In this document: positions 1-9,489 of the stretch, in pieces | How positions within the stretch are numbered: position 1 is the stretch's first letter | Layout of the letters: the number at the start of each line of letters is the position of its first letter | Source: Deinococcus roseus | GTDB lineage: Bacteria > Deinococcota > Deinococci > Deinococcales > Deinococcaceae | Assembly: GCF_014646895.1 (NCBI RefSeq) | Contig: NZ_BMOD01000024.1 | Span: forward strand, 1 to 64,000 | Direction of reading: 5' to 3' | DNA length: 64,000 nt | The notes under the pieces: generated by a model | The model's database searches: none | Seen by the model: the letters and a program-made list of their open reading frames with translations, nothing else | What the model was told of the DNA's origin: nothing | Position numbers and translations under genes: made by a program

Positions 1-56
1 TTACCGACTCGAGGGGGCATGACAGGTCCATTCTCCCACCTGGGAGCCTGGCCTAA

Positions 57-530
57 CACACAATCATCTCAACGAACGACCCGGATCAATATTCGCCGTT
101 TTACACCAAGGTGATTGCCAGCAATGAACGGGACGCTTTGCACATCCTGGATGGTCTGCTGTACCACCAGAGTGACTTGCGGATCACCGAGCACACCACC
201 GACACCCATGGTTTTACCGAGGCGGTGTTTGCCCTGCTGAACCTGCTGGGCTTCCGGTTCACCCCGAGGATCCGGGATCTGAAGCACCTGAAGATCTTTG
301 TTCCGGACCGCCGCAAGAAATACCCCACATTGGGCTCAGTGGTCGGAGGTGGGTATGACCGTGCATTGGTCGCCCGACACTGGGAGGACATCCTGCGTCT
401 GGTGACCAGCATCAAAAGTGGGCATGTGACGGCCTCAGTGATCCTGCGCAAATTGTCTTCCTTCCGCCGCAGGAACAGCTTGCTGGCGGCCCTATTGGTA
501 GATGCATTATTTGTCAGACCATGTGCCTGA
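57..530 (+). pseudogene. Tn3-family transposase fragment (interrupted)
   Basis: The plus frame after a stop at 54-56 encodes a stretch that matches the C-terminal DDE part of Tn3-family transposases: DQYSPFYTKV, then LDGLLYHQSDL, ITEHTTDTHGFTEAVFALLNLLGFRF and PRIRD motifs. Both ends are missing. The left end stops in frame at 54-56, and the right end loses similarity after LRKLSSFRRRNSLLAALL, just where the IS630-type transposase begins on the opposite strand. The full protein is about 1000 residues, so only about 145 remain. I read it as a dead remnant broken by a later insertion and deletion. Confidence 0.8.
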
Positions 531-1523
531 CCTGTTAAAAGCCTGCAAGTCCATCCGCCTGACCTGCTGCCAGGCCAGACGGAGTCTGTCTTTCAGTTCC
601 TGCAAAGATCTGGACAGCTTGTTGCCCAGCCGATTGCTTTTCACCCATGCCCAAATCCACTCAATCGGGTTGAGTTCCGGTGCGTAAGGTGGCAAAAACC
701 GCAGGGAAAGTGGGTCGGTAGATTTTAGGACCTCCTGTACTGCTTTACCTTTATGGATGCCAGCATTGTCCAGCACAACAATCAGCTTTCCAGGAACCTG
801 TTTCAGCAGGTGTCTAAGAAACTGAGCAATCTTTTCACCCTTGCAGGCACCCTGCACCGTGTGTTGATAGAACTTTCCACTGCTGGTCAGGCCACCGACC
901 ACAGAGAGTTTTTCCCAGTTGGTGCAAGCAGGAATCAAAGGCGTTTTCCCACGGGTGGCCCAGGTTTTGCGGGTGGTGGTTTTCATGCTGAAACCAGCTT
1001 CATCCAGAAAGACCAGGGTTGTTCCAGACTGGATTTCCTTTTTGATTTCTGGAATGGTCTCTGCGATCCATTGTTGAATCTGACTCTGATTGCGTTCGAT
1101 AGCCCGTTTTTCGGGTTTCTGGTGGGAGAAGCCCAGCCTCCGCAGCACCCGGCTCACATGGTCCGGATGGTACCACACCCCAAAACGCAGGCCAATCCAG
1201 TCTCTGACCCTGGGACCCGTCCAGGTAGCATCTGAAAAACCGTGTTTGACGGGATTGTCCTGTAAGCACCCTCCCAGCTCTGTTTCTTGCTCTTTTGACA
1301 GGCGACGAGGCCGTCCCGATGCTTTTCTGGATTTCAGACCCTCAATACCTGCGTGGTTGAGCTGCTTTCTCCACAGGTAGAACGTGGATTTGCTGATTTT
1401 GAAGTGTTGGCAGACCATCTGGCAAGGTTGTGGGTGCTGCTGGAGATATGCAGCGAAGGCCAGACGCCTCTCTTCCAATTGAGACCGTGTCAGACGGGAA
1501 GGGTGCCAGGTCATGGCAGACAT
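507..1523 (-). CDS. IS630-family transposase
   Basis: A 338-residue protein of usual IS630 length. The first 110 residues form a helix-turn-helix region (CQHFKISKSTFYLWRK) followed by a winged-helix part. The DDE/RNase-H-like catalytic domain shows VFLDEAGFSM (first Asp), VVLDNAGIHKG (second Asp) and LPPYAPELNPIEWIW (final Glu), the order expected for a cut-and-paste enzyme acting at TA sites. It lies against the truncated Tn3 transposase at its 3' end. I could not find convincing terminal inverted repeats by eye on either side, so the element limits are not given. The gene itself looks intact. Confidence 0.9.
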   Translation of the reverse strand: MSAMTWHPSRLTRSQLEERRLAFAAYLQQHPQPCQMVCQHFKISKSTFYLWRKQLNHAGIEGLKSRKASGRPRRLSKEQETELGGCLQDNPVKHGFSDATWTGPRVRDWIGLRFGVWYHPDHVSRVLRRLGFSHQKPEKRAIERNQSQIQQWIAETIPEIKKEIQSGTTLVFLDEAGFSMKTTTRKTWATRGKTPLIPACTNWEKLSVVGGLTSSGKFYQHTVQGACKGEKIAQFLRHLLKQVPGKLIVVLDNAGIHKGKAVQEVLKSTDPLSLRFLPPYAPELNPIEWIWAWVKSNRLGNKLSRSLQELKDRLRLAWQQVRRMDLQAFNRSGTWSDK

Positions 1524-1564
1524 TTTCAGTTTTCAGGACGCAGAAAACAGTAAGCTGATACGAG

Positions 1565-1927
1565 GTGAGCATGTTGATCAAAACTCAGAAGTTTGACTTG
1601 CTCTGGACCCATCTCCTACAGCAAAAAAGTCATTTCGATGATGGCTTTGAGTTTGAGGGAGAGGCTGACGGGCATCCCCTAGTGGAAATCCGTTTTCAGG
1701 GCATGTTGATCTGGGTGGACTTTCGGGAGGTCAGTCCCTCCGTTCGCTTTTGGGGCATCGGCTTTGAGGACGTAGAGGTTTACCAGCAAAAAGAAGCTGA
1801 ATTTGAATACGGGTTCAATGATGGCTATCAGGAGTGTTTTGGGGACGATCAGGAGTTTTTTGCCTTCTTGGACGGCTTGCTCAGCCAGATTTCTGAGGGA
1901 ACAAAGCTCTGGATGCCTCCCCAGTAG
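1565..1927 (+). CDS. Hypothetical acidic protein
   Basis: Product not recognised. The frame encodes about 120 residues, starting either at GTG 1565 or ATG 1571. It is acidic and rich in aromatic residues (FRFWG-like and FEYGFNDGYQECFGDDQEFF stretches), with no signal peptide, membrane segment or cysteine motif. It sits alone behind the IS630-type transposase, so it may be cargo or the survivor of a deleted locus. It reads as soluble and cytosolic. Confidence 0.5.
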   Translation: MSMLIKTQKFDLLWTHLLQQKSHFDDGFEFEGEADGHPLVEIRFQGMLIWVDFREVSPSVRFWGIGFEDVEVYQQKEAEFEYGFNDGYQECFGDDQEFFAFLDGLLSQISEGTKLWMPPQ

Positions 1928-2312
1928 ACCTGCTTGTTCCATAGATTTTTGTCATTACCAATAATGTAAGGGTTGAGTTCACTGTCGGGTGCACCAACCT
2001 GAGCTTCCTGCACTTCCCACCAGGTTTGGCTTCAACTCTGGTGTGGGCAAGGTGGCTTCAGTCAGCACGACGCTACCCGAGGAATTCAGTTTAGCGTTAT
2101 CTGCAACGTTGCTGGCACCCAACACATTGAGGTTCACATCGACAAGAGAAATGGGAGGACCAAATTCGCTGGGATCAATAAACCCTCCTCAAAAGAACCC
2201 CCACAGCACAGCGGTTTTCTGTCCACCCAGGTTTTTAACAGAAAAATGGGAAAACTGTAATGCCCCATGTTCTAAAACAGAAGCAGAATCCTGCAGGGAC
2301 GTGGGGGCAACG
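1928..2312. other. Intergenic region without recognised gene
   Basis: The stretch is open in the frame of the downstream GGDEF protein from 1989, but its translation is low quality and lacks similarity to the following domain, so I treat it as a leader. No hairpin terminator or clear promoter was recognised. Confidence 0.4.
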
Positions 2313-4493
2313 ATGACATTTCTTCATGAACGGGTGGCGGTGCTGGCAGACCACCTCTACAGCTATCAGATTTCTGTGCTGAAGGGCATTCTGACCCGGT
2401 TCAGTGCCATGGGCACCTCTGCCCAGGTGTATCTGGGTCGGGAGATTTCTCCGCACCTGCACGCCAACCAGCTGTACGACCTGATCGATCAGGAACAGCA
2501 CCAGGGGCGGGTGCTGCTGCTGCATGCCCTCAGCAGCCACCTGGGACAGCAGGACTGGCAGGATTTTCTGGCCCGGAAACCCCTGCCCACCGTCAGTGTC
2601 ACCACCCGCATTGCAGATGTACCCACCGTCACGGTGAACAACCCGGTGGGGATCCACAACATGATGGATCACCTGATTGAGACGCGGGGATACCAGCGGT
2701 TTGTGTTTCTGCGGGGCTGGCCCACCAACCAGGAGGCCATTGAAAGAGAACAGGCCTTCCGGGAAAGCCTGGAACGGCACCACCTTGACCCGGCAAATGC
2801 CCTGTTTGTGGATGGGGATTTTTCTGCCGTCAAGGCCCTGCTGGAGATGCGCAAACTCCTGCACCTCAGACAGGACTTTGAGTGTGTGGTGTGCGCCAAC
2901 GATGAAATGGCCCTGTCTGCCGTGCTGGCTTTGCGGGAACACCACCTGCGGGTTCCGGGGGATGTGGCGGTGGTGGGGTTTGATGACACCCCCTCGGCGG
3001 TGCTGGCGGTGCCTCCCCTCACCACGGTCCGGCAACCCTGGTTTGAGCAGGGCATGCAGGCCGCAGAACTCCTGCATGCCCTGATTCAGGGGGAAAGTGT
3101 TCCAGCAGAACTGGATTTGCCCACGGAATTGCGGGTGCGCCAGTCCTGCGGCACCCCGGCCCAGATGCCCCAGGAGGAAAATCCCCTGTACAAACAGCTG
3201 GAAATCCTGTTTCTGGCTGCAGCAGCGGATGCTGAGCAACTGGGGGCCTTCCTGAAAATCTGGGAGGGGGTGCTGCCCATCCAGTTGCAGGACCAGTTGA
3301 AACTGCAAGCCTGGAGGAACTGGCTGGAAGGGGTGTACCGGCGCGTCCAGTCCGGTGCCTGCCCACTGCCGCATCTGGAACAGGTGTATGGGCAGGCCCA
3401 GCGGATGCTGCTGGACGCCCTGAGCATTGCCCTGTCCAGTGCCAGCCTGCAGCACACCCTGGGGGCCCGCCATGCTGCACACCTCAATGTGGTGGCGCAG
3501 CCTTCCATGATTGAGCTGATGCTCAATGTGCGCACCTACCTGGAAGAACTGGGCATTCAGGGGGGCAGGATCGTGCTTTACGAGCGGTCTGGCCCGGAGA
3601 TTCCTTTGCTGGGCAGGCTGGTTCTGATGCAGGAACAGGACCTGGAAGACCAGGGGCTTTTCCCGGTGAAACAGTTGCTTCCTGACTTTTTGCAGCATGA
3701 ACTGGACCACGGGCACCGTCTGGTGTTCCCGCTGGTGGTGGGAGACCAGCACTACGGGCTCTTCATCTGCCGCATCCATGAAGACACCTTGCAGGATGAA
3801 ACCCCCCTGCAGAGCATTGCCCACGCCGTGCATCTGGTGGCGAGGGTGGAAGAGCAGAAACGCAGCGTGCAGGAGCTGGAACTGCAGGTGGAGGCCCGCA
3901 CCAGGCAGCTCCGGCAGGAAATCTCAGAAAGGCTGGGGGCAGAAGAGCAACTGAAGGCCGCCCACGCCGCCCTGCAGGTCTCTTCCCAGCTCGATGGCCT
4001 GACCGGACTGTTCAACCGGGCCGTGCTGGACGATCTGTTGCAGCGCGTTCTGATGGAGCACCAGATCACCCATCAGCCTGTCTCCCTGTTGATGCTGGAT
4101 GTGGACCATTTCAAGCAGTACAACGATTGCTACGGGCACCGCCAGGGGGATGTGTGCCTGAAGCAGGTGGCTCAGGGTCTGCGCAGCACCGTGCGGGACA
4201 GCCGGGACATTGTGGCCCGGTATGGCGGGGAAGAATTTGCGGTGGTGCTGCCTGGCACCGGACAGGATGGTGCAGAGCGGGCAGCAAAACGCATCCTGCA
4301 GGCCATTGAGCAGCTGGGGTTGCCCCATGAAAAATCCCTGGTGGCCAGCCACGTGACCGTCAGCATTGGCATCCACACCCTGCAGGACAGCCCACTGGGT
4401 GTGGATGAATGGGTGGAAGGTGCAGATCAGGCCCTTTACCGTGCCAAGCACAGCGGTCGCAATGGGTATCAGGTGTTCAAAGCAGAAGGCTGA
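2313..4493 (+). CDS. LacI-type periplasmic-binding-like domain fused to GGDEF diguanylate cyclase
   Basis: A 726-residue protein starting at ATG 2313 behind a G-rich leader; the frame is open further upstream but without domain sense. Residues 1-290 resemble the ligand-binding fold of LacI-type regulators (VCANDEMALSAVLALREHHLRVPGDVAVVGFDD and PPLTTVRQP motifs) but lack a DNA-binding helix. A middle region and a coiled coil (about 520-560) lead to a C-terminal GGDEF domain with the active-site motif YGGEEF, so it should make cyclic di-GMP. The inhibitory I-site position reads DSRD rather than RxxD, so product inhibition is probably absent. No signal peptide or membrane segment is seen, suggesting cytosolic ligand sensing. 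Confidence 0.85.
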   Translation: MTFLHERVAVLADHLYSYQISVLKGILTRFSAMGTSAQVYLGREISPHLHANQLYDLIDQEQHQGRVLLLHALSSHLGQQDWQDFLARKPLPTVSVTTRIADVPTVTVNNPVGIHNMMDHLIETRGYQRFVFLRGWPTNQEAIEREQAFRESLERHHLDPANALFVDGDFSAVKALLEMRKLLHLRQDFECVVCANDEMALSAVLALREHHLRVPGDVAVVGFDDTPSAVLAVPPLTTVRQPWFEQGMQAAELLHALIQGESVPAELDLPTELRVRQSCGTPAQMPQEENPLYKQLEILFLAAAADAEQLGAFLKIWEGVLPIQLQDQLKLQAWRNWLEGVYRRVQSGACPLPHLEQVYGQAQRMLLDALSIALSSASLQHTLGARHAAHLNVVAQPSMIELMLNVRTYLEELGIQGGRIVLYERSGPEIPLLGRLVLMQEQDLEDQGLFPVKQLLPDFLQHELDHGHRLVFPLVVGDQHYGLFICRIHEDTLQDETPLQSIAHAVHLVARVEEQKRSVQELELQVEARTRQLRQEISERLGAEEQLKAAHAALQVSSQLDGLTGLFNRAVLDDLLQRVLMEHQITHQPVSLLMLDVDHFKQYNDCYGHRQGDVCLKQVAQGLRSTVRDSRDIVARYGGEEFAVVLPGTGQDGAERAAKRILQAIEQLGLPHEKSLVASHVTVSIGIHTLQDSPLGVDEWVEGADQALYRAKHSGRNGYQVFKAEG

Positions 4494-4900
4494 TTGTGCG
4501 GCATTGAGGGGGCCGTTTTCCAGCTCCAGGCCAGCACCAGAATGGCCAGCGTGGTCATGATCTCTATGCTGGCAAAGAAAACATAATAGGCTTTGGGTCC
4601 CACAAAGAGTGAACCTGCCACAGCAAGGGTGTGAATCAGGGCGGCACCCACGTTGAGCCAGCGGTTCCAGGGACCTGCAGGAACGAGTCGGGACACCGGA
4701 ACCATCACAATGGCAATTTCCATCAGAACCCCTGACAGAAACAGAAAGCCCGGCGTAACGGTGATGCCGTTGATGGTTCCAGAGAGGTACTGTTTGAGCA
4801 GGGGGCCATCCATCAGGCCCAGCACATCGGCATAAAGGTAGTTCAGAATGGCGAAAATCCACAGGGTGGACAGCACGGTTTGCCGTTCAATGGGTTTCAT
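4469..4900 (-). CDS. Small integral membrane protein, DUF6326-like
   Basis: A 143-residue protein with about four hydrophobic segments and an N-terminal STLWIFAILNYLYADVLGLMD motif that I associate with the DUF6326 membrane family; the function is unknown. Start ATG 4900 is preceded by AGGAGAAACC. The 3' end overlaps the 3' end of the convergent GGDEF gene by 25 bases. It is divergent from the efflux operon at 5086, so the 185-base gap probably carries both promoters. Confidence 0.7.
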   Translation of the reverse strand: MKPIERQTVLSTLWIFAILNYLYADVLGLMDGPLLKQYLSGTINGITVTPGFLFLSGVLMEIAIVMVPVSRLVPAGPWNRWLNVGAALIHTLAVAGSLFVGPKAYYVFFASIEIMTTLAILVLAWSWKTAPSMPHNQPSALNT

Positions 4901-5085
4901 ATGGGTTTCTCCTGGGTGGGATCAATGCTGGGCTGAGACAGTCAGGTGTCTTAGTGCAATAGTACACCATCAAAACGATACACACAAGGGCAAGTTCACC
5001 CTCTCCATGGTCTACACACATTCTTAACACCCTGAACACAGGCGCTTAACGGGATGCCAGCACACTCAATCTCGGAGGTAAACCT

Positions 5086-6399
5086 GTGCGCTTTGCCCGA
5101 CCCATCCCCTTGCTGCTCACCCTTGGACTCATGCAGGCCCACGCTGCACCCTTCTCACTGGGTGAAGCCCTGAAGCAGCTGCCCACCACAGCAGTGTGGC
5201 AGAATCTGAACCTTGCCGCAGAAAAAGCCCATCAGAACCTGAAAGCAGCCCAGGCCGCCACCCAGTGGACTGTCAACGCTTCAGGAAATTACAGCCTGAA
5301 CACCAGTGATTTTTCCAGCCTGAACCAGAGCGGCTCGGTGGGCGTCAGCGCCTCCGCAGCCGTGCTGCCCTGGGCCAGCGCTTTTCAGACCATCAGCACC
5401 AGCGAACAGAACCTGACACAAACTTTGCTGGAGGTGCAAACCCAGCAGAACACCCTGCTGATGAAAGCCACCCAGGGGTATTTCACGCTGGCCCTGAACC
5501 AGCTGAAAATCGAAGTGGCCCGCAAGAACCAGATTCTGCTGGAGGCACAACTGGCCGTCAGTGAGCAGCAGCGTACTCAGGGGACCACCAGTGCAGAATC
5601 CCTGCTGCAGGCCCGGCAAAAAGCTTTGGAGGCCAGAGCCGCCGTGCTCACCGCAGAAAGCAACCTCAATCTGGCCCGCGAAGAACTGCTGACCAGCACC
5701 GGAATGGCTTTCCCAGACGGGGAATACAGCACAGACACCACCCTGAATGTTCAGACCCACAGCCTGCAACAATGGCAAACCCTGGCCCTGCAAAACCGCA
5801 ACGACCTGCAAAAAGCCGCGCTGGCCGTCACCCAGGCCCAGCAAAACCTGCAACAGGCCCAGCAAAACAAAAAACTGCCCGATGTCACCCTGAACACCAC
5901 CGCCAGTTACAGCGACCTGAGCGTGGGTGCTGGCCTCAACCTGAAAACCGGAGTCGGAAGCCTGCAAAGCAGTTACAGCTTCGGGTCAAACAGCAGCGGA
6001 GGGGTGAAGTTCTCCCTTTCGGCCAGCATTCCGCTGCTGGACCCGGCCAGTGAGGCGAGTCTGGGCACCCTGGCCCTGAACGTCAAATCTGCCCAGAATG
6101 CGCTGGACACCGCCATCAACAACGCCACCCTGGAGATCAAACAGCGCTACGCCCAGCTGGAAAACACCACAGCACAGGTGCAGAACAACCAGATGGCCCT
6201 TTCCCTTGCGGAAGAACACCTGAAAGGGGTGCAGGCACGGGTCAAAGCAGGCCTGAGCACCGCCCTGGATGAACAATCTGCCCAGCTTTCTCTGGACAAT
6301 GCCCGGCTCAACCTCAAAACCAGCCAATCCAGCCTGACCAGCGCCCAGCTTGAATTGCTCATCAGCGCAGGCCAGACCCTTGAAGGAGTGACCCCATGA
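5086..6399 (+). CDS. TolC-family outer membrane efflux protein
   Basis: A 437-residue protein with an N-terminal signal peptide ending near AHA-AP, followed by two internally similar halves of long amphipathic helices rich in Gln, Asn and Ala, interrupted by beta-strand segments, as in TolC channel proteins. GTG 5086 is chosen because CGGAGGT lies seven bases upstream. It is the first gene of a six-gene run in which adjacent genes overlap by four bases, so it probably supplies the outer-membrane duct for the MacA/ABC pump encoded downstream. Confidence 0.85.
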   Translation: MRFARPIPLLLTLGLMQAHAAPFSLGEALKQLPTTAVWQNLNLAAEKAHQNLKAAQAATQWTVNASGNYSLNTSDFSSLNQSGSVGVSASAAVLPWASAFQTISTSEQNLTQTLLEVQTQQNTLLMKATQGYFTLALNQLKIEVARKNQILLEAQLAVSEQQRTQGTTSAESLLQARQKALEARAAVLTAESNLNLAREELLTSTGMAFPDGEYSTDTTLNVQTHSLQQWQTLALQNRNDLQKAALAVTQAQQNLQQAQQNKKLPDVTLNTTASYSDLSVGAGLNLKTGVGSLQSSYSFGSNSSGGVKFSLSASIPLLDPASEASLGTLALNVKSAQNALDTAINNATLEIKQRYAQLENTTAQVQNNQMALSLAEEHLKGVQARVKAGLSTALDEQSAQLSLDNARLNLKTSQSSLTSAQLELLISAGQTLEGVTP

Positions 6400-7439
6400 A
6401 AAATGCCACCGTTGTTGTTGTGTCCCTTGCCCTGGGAGCCGGTTTCGCCCAGGCCGCCCCCACCCTGAATTACAGCGACGTGCTGAAACTGGCCCTGGAG
6501 AAGGGCAGCGATCTGGCCAGCCAGAAAAGCACCCTGGACACCGCTAAAGCCAATCTGGTGGCCCTGACTGCCGATTCCAGCACCCTGATCACCCCCCTCA
6601 CCCAGGCGCAGCAGAGCGTGCAACTGGAAAACCTGCGCCTGAGTTTCGTGAAACTGCAGGTCGTACAGAACGTGCTTTCTGCTTACCTGGGTGTGCTGGA
6701 AGCCCAGGAGAACCTCAATGTCCTGAAGGCCCAGGTGGACCTGAATCAGATGTCTCTGGATGTGGCGAAGGCCAAACTGGCCACCAAAAACGCCACGCAG
6801 CTGGACGTGAGCAAAGCCCAGAACACCCTGAATTCCAGCCAGCAGGACCTCAAAAACGCCCAGGCCAGCTTTCCTGTGCTGCAGGAGAAACTGAACGCCT
6901 ACACTGCGGGCAGCCTGCCCGACAGTTACATCGTCAGTCAGCCAAAATTTGACCTGAAGCTGCAAAAGCTGGATGAGCTGCTGAAAGGCAGCACTGAGAA
7001 TTTGCCCACCCTGCTGCAGGCCATGCAGTCCGTGGCCCTGAACACCATGACCGTGCAGTTCTCGGACAACGATTACACCCCAAAAAACACCCTGGACAGT
7101 GCAAAAGCCAGCCTGGAAAATGCCCAGCGCAACCTCAGCACCCTGAAAACCAGCAGCACCACCTCGATCAAAGATGCGTTTCAGAGCCTGAACAACGCCC
7201 TGGAGAAAAGCAAAGCCGCCAGTGAAGATTTGAAAACCAGTCAGGCCACACTGGCCCAGGATCAGGTCAAGTACAAGAACGGCCAGATCTCACGGTACAG
7301 CCTCAAGCAAACCGAAACCAGCGTGCTGAGCAGTGAACAATCTGTGTTGCAGGCCCAGGACAGCTACCTGAAAGCTGTGGCCAGTCTGGCTGTGGCTTCC
7401 GGCACCGATGCCCTGAACGTGATTGGGGGCGTGGAATGA
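6396..7439 (+). CDS. Second, shorter TolC-like protein
   Basis: A 347-residue secreted protein (signal peptide ending near AQA-AP) that is mostly coiled coil, with TolC-like helical hairpins but about 100 residues shorter than the upstream TolC protein. Start ATG overlaps the previous stop by four bases. It may pair with the first TolC-like protein in a mixed channel or act as a periplasmic helical adaptor. Its divergence and shorter length make equal function unlikely. Confidence 0.75.
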   Translation: MKNATVVVVSLALGAGFAQAAPTLNYSDVLKLALEKGSDLASQKSTLDTAKANLVALTADSSTLITPLTQAQQSVQLENLRLSFVKLQVVQNVLSAYLGVLEAQENLNVLKAQVDLNQMSLDVAKAKLATKNATQLDVSKAQNTLNSSQQDLKNAQASFPVLQEKLNAYTAGSLPDSYIVSQPKFDLKLQKLDELLKGSTENLPTLLQAMQSVALNTMTVQFSDNDYTPKNTLDSAKASLENAQRNLSTLKTSSTTSIKDAFQSLNNALEKSKAASEDLKTSQATLAQDQVKYKNGQISRYSLKQTETSVLSSEQSVLQAQDSYLKAVASLAVASGTDALNVIGGVE

Positions 7440-8797
7440 ACAGAAAGATGCGCGGACTGCTGACTGCAGGCACCGTGCTGCTGGTTCTTGGGGGCGGAGG
7501 TGGGTATCACTGGTACAGGACCAGCAAGGCCCAGCAAAGCACCCAGACGGCCACCACCGTGCAAACCGCAGAAGTCAGCAGCGAACAGTTCAAAATCACC
7601 GTGGATGGTTCAGGCTCCCTTGCTGCAGTGCAGAGCTTTGCTGTGAAATCCGAAGTCTCAGGAATCCTGACCTTCAAGAAGCAGGTGGGGGACCGGGTGA
7701 AAAAAGGTGAGCTGGTCGCAGAAATCTCTGCCGACACCTACCAGCGGGGTTTAACCGATGCCCAGATTTCCCTGCAGAAAGCAGAGTTGCAACTGGCCTC
7801 CACCCGGACCAGCTTGCAAAGCAGCCTTTCCAGCCAGCAAAGTGCCATGGATTCTGCCGGGCTCAGCTACACCGGTGCCCAGAACGATTACAACACGGCT
7901 TTAACCACCCTGAATGCCAACCAGAAGATCTACAACGCGGGCGGCATCAGTGCCCAGGCCTTGCAGGACTCTAAAAACAGCCTGATCAAAGCAGAAAGCA
8001 ACCTGACCACAGCCAGACTGAACCTGGAGAGCGCCCGAGCAAGCATCTCCACCAAAAACACCACCGGAGCCCAGGACCTCAAAGCTGCACAACTTGCCGT
8101 GCAGCAAGCTGAAATCACTGTAAAGACGGCAAAAGACAATCTGGCCCTCACCCGAATCTACGCGCCCATCTCCGGGGTGGTCAGCAGCCTGGATTCCAGC
8201 ACGGGCAGCACCGTGGGAAACAGCTCTGGCATTTTAACCCTGCAGGACGACAGCAAAATCAAAATCCCGGTGCAGGTGGATGAAACCGAGATCAGCAAGG
8301 TCAAAACCAGCCAGAAGGTGGAAATCACACTGGACGCTGTACCAGACCAGACTTTTGAGGGAACCGTCACCCAGGTGGACCCCTCTGCCACCATCTCCAG
8401 CAACATTGCGGTCTACAACGCCTACGTGCTGATTGAGAACCAGGGGGGCCTGCTGAAACCGGGCATGAGTGCCGAGGCCAGCATCGTGATTCTGGATTTG
8501 CCTGTCGCGACCGTGGTGAGCAGCAAAGCCATCCAGCAGGTGCGGGAACGCTCTTATGTGGAGGTGCAGAAAGAGGACGGCAGCAAGGAAATGGTGCGGG
8601 TGCGCACTGGAGCAGAGGACGGCACCAACACCGTGATCACCTCTGGTCTGGAACCGGGTCAGAAGGTGATCGTGCCCACCACCGGCACCACCAGCACAGC
8701 TTCCAGCAGCACTGCCAATTCTGGCAACACCCAGCGTCAGAACCAGAGTGGGCTGGGCATTGGTGGCTTCGGTGGAGGACCCGGAGGCCCTCCATGA
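7436..8797 (+). CDS. MacA-like periplasmic adaptor (HlyD/RND adaptor family)
   Basis: A 453-residue membrane-fusion protein. One membrane anchor lies at residues 8-25, followed by a lipoyl-like segment (ILTFKKQVGDRVKKGELVAEI), a long alpha-hairpin (about 95-225), the second lipoyl half (IYAPISGVVSSLDSSTGSTV) and beta-barrel domains (VDETEISKVKTSQKVEITLDA; GLLKPGMSAEASI). The C-terminus is a Ser/Thr/Gly-rich tail. It overlaps both neighbours by four bases and should link the TolC-like channel to the ABC subunits that follow. Confidence 0.9.
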   Translation: MNRKMRGLLTAGTVLLVLGGGGGYHWYRTSKAQQSTQTATTVQTAEVSSEQFKITVDGSGSLAAVQSFAVKSEVSGILTFKKQVGDRVKKGELVAEISADTYQRGLTDAQISLQKAELQLASTRTSLQSSLSSQQSAMDSAGLSYTGAQNDYNTALTTLNANQKIYNAGGISAQALQDSKNSLIKAESNLTTARLNLESARASISTKNTTGAQDLKAAQLAVQQAEITVKTAKDNLALTRIYAPISGVVSSLDSSTGSTVGNSSGILTLQDDSKIKIPVQVDETEISKVKTSQKVEITLDAVPDQTFEGTVTQVDPSATISSNIAVYNAYVLIENQGGLLKPGMSAEASIVILDLPVATVVSSKAIQQVRERSYVEVQKEDGSKEMVRVRTGAEDGTNTVITSGLEPGQKVIVPTTGTTSTASSSTANSGNTQRQNQSGLGIGGFGGGPGGPP

Positions 8798-9489
8798 GCC
8801 TGCTTTCCCTTCATCCGGTGGTGCAGGTTCAGGGGGCCAGCAAGGTCTACAAAATCGGGGAGGACACTTTTGAAGCGCTCAAAGGGGTGGATGTCACCAT
8901 AGAAAAAGCCGAAATGGTTTCCCTCATTGGACCCTCTGGCAGCGGAAAAACCACCCTCATGCAGATCATCGGCCTCTTAGACCGTCCCTCCAGTGGTCAG
9001 TACTTCCTGAACGGTCAGGATGTCACCCAATTGAGCGAGAACCAGCGAAGCGACTTCAGGAACCAGCACATCGGTTTTGTCTTTCAGTCTTTCTTCTTGC
9101 TCTCCAGAATGAACGTGCTGGAAAACGTCGAGGTCCCCCTGACTTATGCAGGATATGGAACACGGGAACGCAGAGAGGTTGCCATGGGCCTGCTGGAAAA
9201 AGTCGGACTGGCCGACAAATGGAGAAACCTCCCTTCTCAGCTTTCCGGAGGCCAGAAGCAGAGGGTGGCGATTGCCAGGGCGTTAACCACCAACCCGAGT
9301 TTGCTGCTGGCCGATGAACCGACCGGAGCGCTGGACACCCGAACGGGGGAAGAGGTGATGAACCTGTTCGAGTCGCTGAATCAGGAAGGGGTGACGGTGA
9401 TCATCGTGACCCATGAAATGGAAGTCGCTGCCCGAACCCGACGCATCATCCGCATCCGGGACGGCAACATCGAGGGGGTGACCGCATGA
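8794..9489 (+). CDS. MacB-type ABC transporter ATP-binding protein
   Basis: A 231-residue ABC ATPase of the MacB/LolD type. Walker A is GPSGSGKTT, the Q-loop region is FQSFFLLSRMNVLENV, the signature is LSGGQKQRVAIARAL, Walker B is LLLADEPTGALD and the switch His is in VTHEME. In Escherichia coli MacB the ATPase and permease are one chain; here they are two genes overlapping by four bases, as in LolCDE-type systems. It powers the efflux or secretion unit together with the next gene. Confidence 0.92.
   Translation: MSLLSLHPVVQVQGASKVYKIGEDTFEALKGVDVTIEKAEMVSLIGPSGSGKTTLMQIIGLLDRPSSGQYFLNGQDVTQLSENQRSDFRNQHIGFVFQSFFLLSRMNVLENVEVPLTYAGYGTRERREVAMGLLEKVGLADKWRNLPSQLSGGQKQRVAIARALTTNPSLLLADEPTGALDTRTGEEVMNLFESLNQEGVTVIIVTHEMEVAARTRRIIRIRDGNIEGVTA

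Noticed and set aside
1989..2312. Longer N-terminus for the LacI-like/GGDEF protein
   Set aside because: The frame is open but the extra 108 residues are low in pattern, and ATG 2313 fits the start of the ligand domain.
2235..3833. Long minus-strand open frame opposite the LacI-like/GGDEF gene
   Set aside because: It is an antisense shadow: the plus frame has full domain motifs, while this one is rich in His, Gln and Pro without any fold pattern.
5039..5050. Second LacI operator before the efflux operon
   Set aside because: Only one half matches GGCGCTTA; the other half lacks symmetry, so it is probably chance.
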